This document shows, piece by piece, positions 57,906 through 64,000 of a DNA stretch of 64,000 nucleotides. A model generated the notes under the pieces. That model made no database searches, had not been told where the DNA came from, and was given only the letters and a program-made list of their open reading frames with translations. How positions within the stretch are numbered: position 1 is the stretch's first letter; every line of letters starts with the position of its first letter. Made by a program: the position numbers and the translations under genes. The DNA is from Cherax quadricarinatus (taxonomy: Eukaryota; Arthropoda; Malacostraca; Decapoda; Parastacidae): NCBI RefSeq assembly GCF_038502225.1, contig NC_091298.1:44240183-44304182 (forward strand). The letters run 5' to 3'.

Positions 57906-58339
57906 TATTCTGTCATTCTATATATCTAAGGAGATCATTTAGGCCTTAATTTGCCCTCACATGACTATCATTGAATTTTTGCAGGTCGCAAACCTCTGCA
58001 TCATGCCGTACATTGAATGCCACTTTGTTGGATCTAAACATTCAACGATACTGGTCATGAAAATCTCTAAAAAGCAAGTCATCCTGGTTACTTTAAGGAG
58101 ATAAAAGAATACTTTAAAATACAAGCCAAAACTTTCTGCTAACAACTGTCAACTTCTGTTTTAACCTTTCAGTTGGTCAAGGAATTGAACTTGTTCTCTC
58201 CTTCATTGAACAGATCTTGATTTCTTCCAATTGTCAAAATACAGCGTTGCCTCTGGGGATTTAATGGTCCCCAACAATAATAATAGTAACTACATTTCGG
58301 CCGATGCACGATCCGAGAAACGTATCCCAGTATTCCAAA
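57906..58339. other. Non-coding spacer
   Basis: No recognised feature. Confidence 0.5.
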
Positions 58340-59230
58340 ATTCCAGTCCCCTGTACCTCAGTGCACACGACTGGAAAAGTGCAGAGTGCGGCATAAGATG
58401 ATAATACAGTCAAATATTAACGTTGCAGATTTGAGTGGAATTGGAAGAGTCACTCTCATGGAAACTAATGTCCAATTTCTTCACTAAAAACGTTAAATTA
58501 GGATATTACACTGCCAAATATAATTCAGTCCACATTAAGCTTGAAGCCGCACAAAAGTTGCATTATTAACATCTTGGGTGGAGAGAAGCTAGCCAGATGC
58601 GACACTCAAAAAATAGAAGAATTTAAATTTTTCAAATTCCCCCCCACCAAAAAAAAAAAATAGACTTTGAAAGGGTAAAATTAATTCAAACATTTCTTCA
58701 AGTAAGATTGACCACCTTTAAAGTAAGTACAGTAAGTTAGTAATTAAGTTTTATGTAAGTTTAATGTACATAGCATATAGATTTTTAACAAAGGTCTTCA
58801 AGGTACATAGTAGATATAGATATAAATAAACGTTACTCGTTGATTTTCTCTGAGAAAACAAAATAACGTCGAACACTGTCACTTATTTCTAATAAAAAAA
58901 AAAAGACATTCTCCAATTATCTCACAGAAACCACTTTGGTAAATATAGCTGACACATAATAACTTGCATAACTTAACATCAACAAGTTAGGTTTGGTAAG
59001 GTCCGTCAGAAAACAGGTCTTAGTCATATGATGACCCGCCGCTGAAGCTTTTGGTCATCTGACTGAGACCTGCTGCTGGCTTACCGGATTTTGTTAGTAG
59101 TTAACATCAAGATATTGTTTAGTTTGAGGAAAATGAATCAGCACTAAAAGTTTAAAGATGACCAGAAGTGCATTCGTGACTTCTTACATCATCAAGGAAA
59201 TATATGATAAAATGAGAAGTCCTGGAAGCA
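58340..59230. repeat. Old non-coding backbone, copy 3
   Basis: Parallels 52255-52930: CAGTGCACACGACTGGAAAA, GATGATAATACAGTCAAATA, CAGATGCGACACTCAAAAAA, GACATTCTCCAATTATCTCA, TTTAGTTTGAGGAAAATGAA, CACTAAAAGTTTAAAGATGA. Degenerate motif copies near 58545, 58900 and 59155. Split by a 118-bp hairpin insertion at 58983. Confidence 0.7.
58983..59100. mobile_element. 118-bp hairpin MITE with 10-bp target duplication
   Basis: Flanked by TTAACATCAA at 58973-58982 and 59101-59110. Internal arms pair imperfectly: ACAGGTCTTAGTCATATGA with TCATCTGACTGAGACCTG, and GGTAAGG with GCTTACC. Backbone copy 2 lacks it at the matching place. A 9-10-bp duplication is typical of Mutator-like elements; no transposase inside. 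Confidence 0.78.
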
Positions 59231-59278
59231 CTTGGAATTTCACTATTTTTTCACAGTGGTTGTTCTGTATATTATGAT

Positions 59279-60056
<778 letters not shown>

Positions 60057-60109
60057 AAGACAAAATACATTGGCCAAACATTCACAAAAATACAACAAAG
60101 TAAAAATCA

Positions 60110-61365
60110 TAGGTAACTCAGAACTACATCTCGAATACTTCGTCCAGCTCCCCTGCGGTGGGCCGCGTGCCCAGAATGCTGCAGGCGTTTCCTCTCTGGA
60201 TCGCAACACTGAGTCTCTGAAAGAGGAAGCTGGTCGCCCTGTGGTCCTTGGTTTCTATGATGAGCTTTTCACCCAGCTCTTTGAGGAACTTTAGAGCACA
60301 CTTGCCCCATGCTCCAAGGGTCTCCGACCCTATTGGAATGAAGTTATAGCAAGGGGGAAGGTCTTCATATTTTCGGATCTTCTGGGTCTCCCTGTGGCTG
60401 GCAGCTCCACCCCCTTCCACTACCGAGTATGGCAAGTAGGTGTCTGCCAATGTGGCGGCACAGGTGTAGTCCCAGGCAATCTGCTTTCCATCCTTACAGG
60501 GTAGCATAGTGGCTCCATCATTACGCTTTTGACTTCCATCAGACCTCTGTACTTGGGGTTCCCGTTGAGCTGGGCAACAGGCTGTGGCGAGGCTTCTCTT
60601 TATGATGTCATTGACCTCCTCATGTCTGCCATACTTCCCTTCTGCTGTGTGACACACGAGACCATGAAGTCCGAATTGATCAGCTGTCGCCCTGCCGCAA
60701 ATACACCTATGTTCGGTGAGGATGGGGGCGGCTAGGCGAAGAGCAACACCAATCCGAATGGCCTGTGGGTTGAGACGGGTGCCCAGGGAGGAATTGGGAA
60801 CAGCTAACAGGAAATCTCCTGAGTGTGGTGCCTTCACTGCCAGGAGACGAGCTTTGTCCTTTCCTGAAGCATTGGAGAGCATTGTGTTGGCGATTTTTTT
60901 TTTTGATCGGTTTGTCCCAGTGGGACTGTTTGTGCTGTTTGGGAGGAGCTGGTCTACTGGAGGAGTCTGTAAGGGTGTCCCACCGAATCGCTGCTTCAGT
61001 AAACCTGGGGTCTTGAGCTTCTACCACGTCTCTCAAGCGTTCGGGAACTATCTTCCTGACTAATGCACTGGAAGCCAAACACGAAGACAGAAAAGCAGGT
61101 AAAGCAACATGCCTTGCTTTGCGCACCCCTATACCTCCTAGTCGCACTGGGAGGGTTGCCTGATCCCATTGCTGATCCTCTAGTGACAGGTTCAGTGCCT
61201 TCTTAAAAGTTGATCTCAGGTGTGCGTCATAGTCATCGAGTGTTGGGTTGTCAAAAGAGGGTGCACACCTCAGGAAGTGAGTCTTGGCATAGTAAGACAC
61301 CTTGTGAGGAGATACAGTGCATCATGGGCATCAAGATCGCCTATTCTCTCCTCCATTCTCAATAT
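60110..61365 (-). mobile_element. Restriction-like-endonuclease LINE, C-terminal fragment
   Basis: Minus-strand fragment containing the RT thumb and the C-terminal zinc/endonuclease region of an R2-like (RLE-type) LINE. Truncated upstream at about 61365 by TA repeats; the 3' side ends near 60060, also at TA repeats. Confidence 0.72.
60124..61300 (-). pseudogene. RLE-LINE protein C-terminus, frameshift in a homopolymer
   Basis: First frame (61300-60707): KTHFLRCAPSFDNPTLDDYD, QATLPVRLGGIGVRKARHVA, RT thumb-type text. Second frame (60882-60124): LNPQAIRIGVALRLAAPI, then a C-x-C...H-x3-C...H zinc motif (CICG, GLHGLVC, RHEEVND), then KRNDGATMLP...AWDYTCAATLADTYL, the place of the PD..(D/E)xK nuclease, where most relatives read RPDG and WDVT; here P is N, so catalysis is doubtful. 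FIPIGSETLGAWG and AIQRGNACSILG close the domain. The switch occurs in an A-run at about 60891-60902. I recall this C-terminal pattern from many invertebrate retroelement proteins; the clade is not fixed. Confidence 0.75.
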
Positions 61366-61371
61366 ATATGC

Positions 61372-61445
<74 letters not shown>

Positions 61446-61455
61446 ATATATATGC
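61372..61455. repeat. (TA)n at LINE 5' junction
   Basis: Imperfect TA repeat immediately before the first LINE base. Confidence 0.95.
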
Positions 61456-63195
61456 AGTGAGTTAAACAAGTTAAGAAAGCCTAGGGAAAATATGGATTTG
61501 TCCATTAAAAACAGAGTAGGGGAGTTAGTAGATGGGGAGAGGGAGGTATTAGGTAGATGGCGAGAATATTTTGAGGAACTTTTAAATGTTGAGGAAGAAA
61601 GGGAGGCGGTAATTTCATGCACTGGCCAGGGAGGTATACCATCTTTTAGGAGTGAAGAAGAGCGAAATGTAAGTGTGGTGGAGGTACGTGAGGCATTACG
61701 TAGAATGAAAGGGGGTAAAGCAGCTGGAACTGATGGGATCATGACAGAAATGTTAAAAGCAGGGGGGGATATAGTGTTGGAGTGGTTGGTACTTTTGTTT
61801 AATAAATGTATGAAAGAGGGGAAGGTACCTAGGGATTGGCGGAGAGCATGTATAGTCCCTTTATATAAAGGGAAAGGGGACAAAAGAGATTGTAAAAATT
61901 ATAGAGGAATAAGTTTACTGAGTATACCAGGAAAAGTATATGGTAGAGTTATAATTGAAAGAATTAGAGGTAAGACAGAATGTAGAATTGCGGATGAGCA
62001 AGGAGGCTTCAGAGTGGGTAGGGGATGTGTAGATCAAGTGTTTACATTGAAGCATATATGTGAACAGTATTTAGATAAAGGTAGGGAAGTTTTTATTTCA
62101 TTTATGGATTTAGAAAAGGCATATGATAGAGTGGATAGAGGAGCAATGTGGCAGATGTTGCAAGTTTATGGAATAGGTGGTAAGTTACTAAATGCTGTAA
62201 AGAGCTTTTATGAGGATAGTGAGGCTCAGGTTAGGGTGTGTAGAAGAGAGGGAGAATACTTCCCGGTAAAAGTAGGTCTTAGACAGGGATGTGTAATGCC
62301 ACCATGGTTGTTTAATATATTTATAGATGGGGTTGTAAAAGAAGTAAATGCTAGGGTGTTCGGGAGAGGGGTGGGATTAAATTATGGGGAATCAAATTCA
62401 AAATGGGAATTGACACAGATACTTTTTGCAGATGATACTGTGCTTATGGGAGATTCTAAAGAAAAATTGCAAAGGTTAGTGGATGAGTTTGGGAGTGTGT
62501 GTAAAGGTAGAAAGTTGAAAGTGAACATAGAAAAGAGTAAGGTGATGAGGGTATCAAATGATTTAGATAAAGAAAAATTGGATATCAAATTGGGGAGGAG
62601 GAGTATGGAAGAAGTGAATGTTTTCAGATACTTGGGAGTTGACGTGTCGGCGGATGGATTTATGAAGCATGAGGTTAATCATAGAATTGATGAGGGAAAA
62701 AAGGTGAGTGGTGCGTTGAGGTATATGTGGAGTCAAAAAACGTTATCTATGGAGGCAAAGAAGGGAATGTATGAAAGTATAGTAGTACCAACACTCTTAT
62801 ATGGATGTGAAGCTTGGGTGGTAAATGCAGCAGCGAGGAGACGGTTGGAGGCAGTGGAGATGTCATGTTTAAGGGCAATGTGTGGTGTAAATATTATGCA
62901 GAAAATTCGGAGTGTGGAAATTAGGAGAAGGTGTGGAGTTAATAAAAGCATTAGTCAGAGGGCAGAAGAGGGGTTGTTGAGGTGGTTTGGTCATTTAGAG
63001 AAAATGGATCAAAGTAGAATGACATGGAAAGCATATAAATCTATAGGGGAAGGAAAGAGGGGTAGGGGTCGTCCTCGAAAGGGTTGGAAAGAGGGGGTAA
63101 AGGAGGTTTTGTGGGCGAGGGGCTTGGACTTCCAGCAAGCGTGCATGAGCGTGTTAGATAGGAGTGAATGGAGACGAATGATACTTGGGACCTGA
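61456..63195 (+). CDS. RTE-like LINE reverse transcriptase, 5'-partial, frame intact
   Basis: About 579 codons from the 5' truncation to the stop at 63195, no break. Order: linker (WREYFEELLN), GGKAAGTDGIM, CKNYRGISLLS, motif A MDLEKAYDRVD, motif B GLRQGCVMPPWLFN, motif C ILFADDTVLM, thumb, YGCEAWVVNAAARRR, RWFGHLEKM and a basic RGRGRPRKGW patch. All RT catalytic aspartates present. The frame is also open upstream through the TA repeat (to an ATG at 61210), which is chance. Lacks the endonuclease, so not autonomous. Compared with the 5.6-kb copy it has no stop at the linker-RT boundary. Confidence 0.94.
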   Translation, partial: SELNKLRKPRENMDLSIKNRVGELVDGEREVLGRWREYFEELLNVEEEREAVISCTGQGGIPSFRSEEERNVSVVEVREALRRMKGGKAAGTDGIMTEMLKAGGDIVLEWLVLLFNKCMKEGKVPRDWRRACIVPLYKGKGDKRDCKNYRGISLLSIPGKVYGRVIIERIRGKTECRIADEQGGFRVGRGCVDQVFTLKHICEQYLDKGREVFISFMDLEKAYDRVDRGAMWQMLQVYGIGGKLLNAVKSFYEDSEAQVRVCRREGEYFPVKVGLRQGCVMPPWLFNIFIDGVVKEVNARVFGRGVGLNYGESNSKWELTQILFADDTVLMGDSKEKLQRLVDEFGSVCKGRKLKVNIEKSKVMRVSNDLDKEKLDIKLGRRSMEEVNVFRYLGVDVSADGFMKHEVNHRIDEGKKVSGALRYMWSQKTLSMEAKKGMYESIVVPTLLYGCEAWVVNAAARRRLEAVEMSCLRAMCGVNIMQKIRSVEIRRRCGVNKSISQRAEEGLLRWFGHLEKMDQSRMTWKAYKSIGEGKRGRGRPRKGWKEGVKEVLWARGLDFQQACMSVLDRSEWRRMILGT

Positions 63196-63530
63196 CGATC
63201 TGTTGGAGTGTGAGCAGGGTAATATTTAGTGAAGGGATTCAGGGAAACCGGTTATTTTCATATAGTCGGACTTGAGTCCTGGAAATGGGAAGTACAATGC
63301 CAGCACTTTAAAGGAGGGGTTTGGGATATTGGCAGTTTGGAGGGATATGTTGTGTATCTTTATACGTATATGCTTCTAAACTGTTGTATTCTGAGCACCT
63401 CTGCAAAAGCAGTGATAATGTGTGAGTGTGGTGAAAGTGTTGAATGATGATGAAAGTATTTTCTTTTTGGGGATTTTCTTTCTTTTTTTTGGGTCACCCT
63501 GCCTCGGTGGGAGACGGCCGACTTGTTGAA

Positions 63531-63533
<3 letters not shown>
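61456..63533 (+). mobile_element. RTE-like LINE, second copy, 5'-truncated, flanked by (TA)n
   Basis: Same family as 5483-7476. Starts in the linker (SELNKLRKP) and runs through a complete 3' UTR to 'CCTGCCTCGGTGGGAGACGG' and an A-run. TA repeats lie on both sides, so this LINE inserted into, or was flanked by, a TA microsatellite. Confidence 0.93.
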
Positions 63534-63609
<76 letters not shown>

Positions 63610-63613
63610 ATAT
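63534..63613. repeat. (TA)n after LINE tail
   Basis: TA repeat with one TTTATA break, between the LINE tail and a MITE end. Confidence 0.96.
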
Positions 63614-63781
63614 ATCGTGCCGAATAGGCAGAACTTGCGATCTTGGCTTAAATAGCAACGCTCATCTTGCCATATAGGACAAGCGAAAATTTGAGTATGC
63701 AATAATTTCGCCAAAATCAATCTGAACCTATCGAAAAAAAATATATTTCGCTGTGTTTGTTTAGTATTAAATTATTGTAAA
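63614..63781. mobile_element. Partial MITE, reverse orientation
   Basis: TATCGTGCCGAATAGGCAGA... is the inverse of 59780-59958. It stops at TTATTGTAAAC, where a Penelope-like end begins. Confidence 0.85.
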
Positions 63782-64000
63782 CAAATCTAAGTAAGACACA
63801 TATGCAACAGTTAGGTATCTTTATTTCGAAACGTTTCGCCTACACAGTAGGCTTCTTCAGTCGAGTAGAGAAAAGTTGATAGAAGCAGAAGAGACTTGAA
63901 GACGATGTAATCAGTCCATCACCCTTAAAGTTTTGAGGTGGTCAGTCCCTCAGTCTGGAGAAGAGCATTGTTCCAAAGTTTGAAACAATATTGTTTCATT
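63782..64000 (-). mobile_element. Penelope-like element end, runs off the window
   Basis: 'TTTCGAAACGTTTCGCCTAC' and 'GTAGGCTTCTTCAGTCGAGT' are terminal sequences I recall from Penelope-like elements; a different family from 29.4 kb. Coding part would lie beyond 64000. Confidence 0.7.
63832..63860 (-). ncRNA. Candidate hammerhead ribozyme core
   Basis: Minus strand: CUGAAGA, then a 6-bp stem GCCUAC/GUAGGC with a UGU loop, then GAAAC. This fits the CUGANGA-stem II-GAAA core, apart from one extra A before stem II. Penelope-like elements are known to carry such ribozymes. Stem I and III pairing and cleavage were not shown. Confidence 0.45.

Noticed and set aside
61210..61455. N-terminal extension of the RTE-like LINE protein through the TA repeat
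   Set aside because: The open frame crosses unrelated RLE-LINE sequence and (TA)n; the sister copy shows that LINE homology starts only at about 61456.

Overview
This window reads as repeat-dense, non-genic eukaryotic DNA. No host gene could be recognised. The mix of repeats points to a decapod crustacean, most likely a crayfish: RTE-like LINE tails ending in a 'CCCTGCCTCGGTGGGA' motif, LINEs ending in 'CTAGGTGAGTAC' repeats, a SINE with a (GATAA)n tail, a TA-flanked MITE with 'TGTCGTGCCGAATA' ends, and Penelope-like ends with 'GAAACG'. The taxon is an inference from recalled repeat styles and was not searched.

Layout. 1-5.5 kb: minisatellites (29-, 46-, 44- and 50-bp units), a diverged segmental duplicate (copy A) and a 1.47-kb near-perfect palindrome. 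5.5-7.5 kb: RTE-like LINE on the minus strand. 8.4-12.35 kb: a second LINE family, interrupted by a DNA insertion and followed by a second copy of its own 3' tail. 12.7-29.3 kb: a minisatellite belt (54-, 39-, 40-, 47-, 18/21-, 20- and 20-bp units) that includes copy B of the segmental duplicate at 15.1-16.5 kb. 29.4-30.3 kb: a Penelope-like endonuclease remnant. 30.3-35.75 kb: four same-strand copies of one CR1/Jockey-type LINE joined head to tail, one with an unbroken 969-residue ORF. 36.48-45.83 kb: a BEL/Pao LTR retrotransposon with matching 5-bp target duplications, its right LTR split by a solo LTR that has its own target duplication. 45.95-51.7 kb: an 80-copy hairpin minisatellite and a degenerate 24/25-bp array. 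51.7-60 kb: LINE debris, old paralogous non-coding backbone, a stand-alone gag-like zinc-knuckle ORF, a SINE and MITEs. 60-64 kb: the C-terminus of a restriction-like-endonuclease LINE, a second RTE-like LINE set in TA repeats, a MITE end and a Penelope-like end.

Summing my boundaries, the minisatellites alone cover about 19.7 kb (about 31%). The genes do not form a pathway; each belongs to a separate selfish element. The strongest signals are structural: minisatellites that grew inside one copy of older duplicated segments, arrays whose monomers carry inverted repeats, a 340-bp block conserved between otherwise diverged paralogs, a LINE chain joined at CA tracts, the large palindrome, and the nested LTRs. 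All statements come from reading the sequence by eye; no search or alignment program was run.
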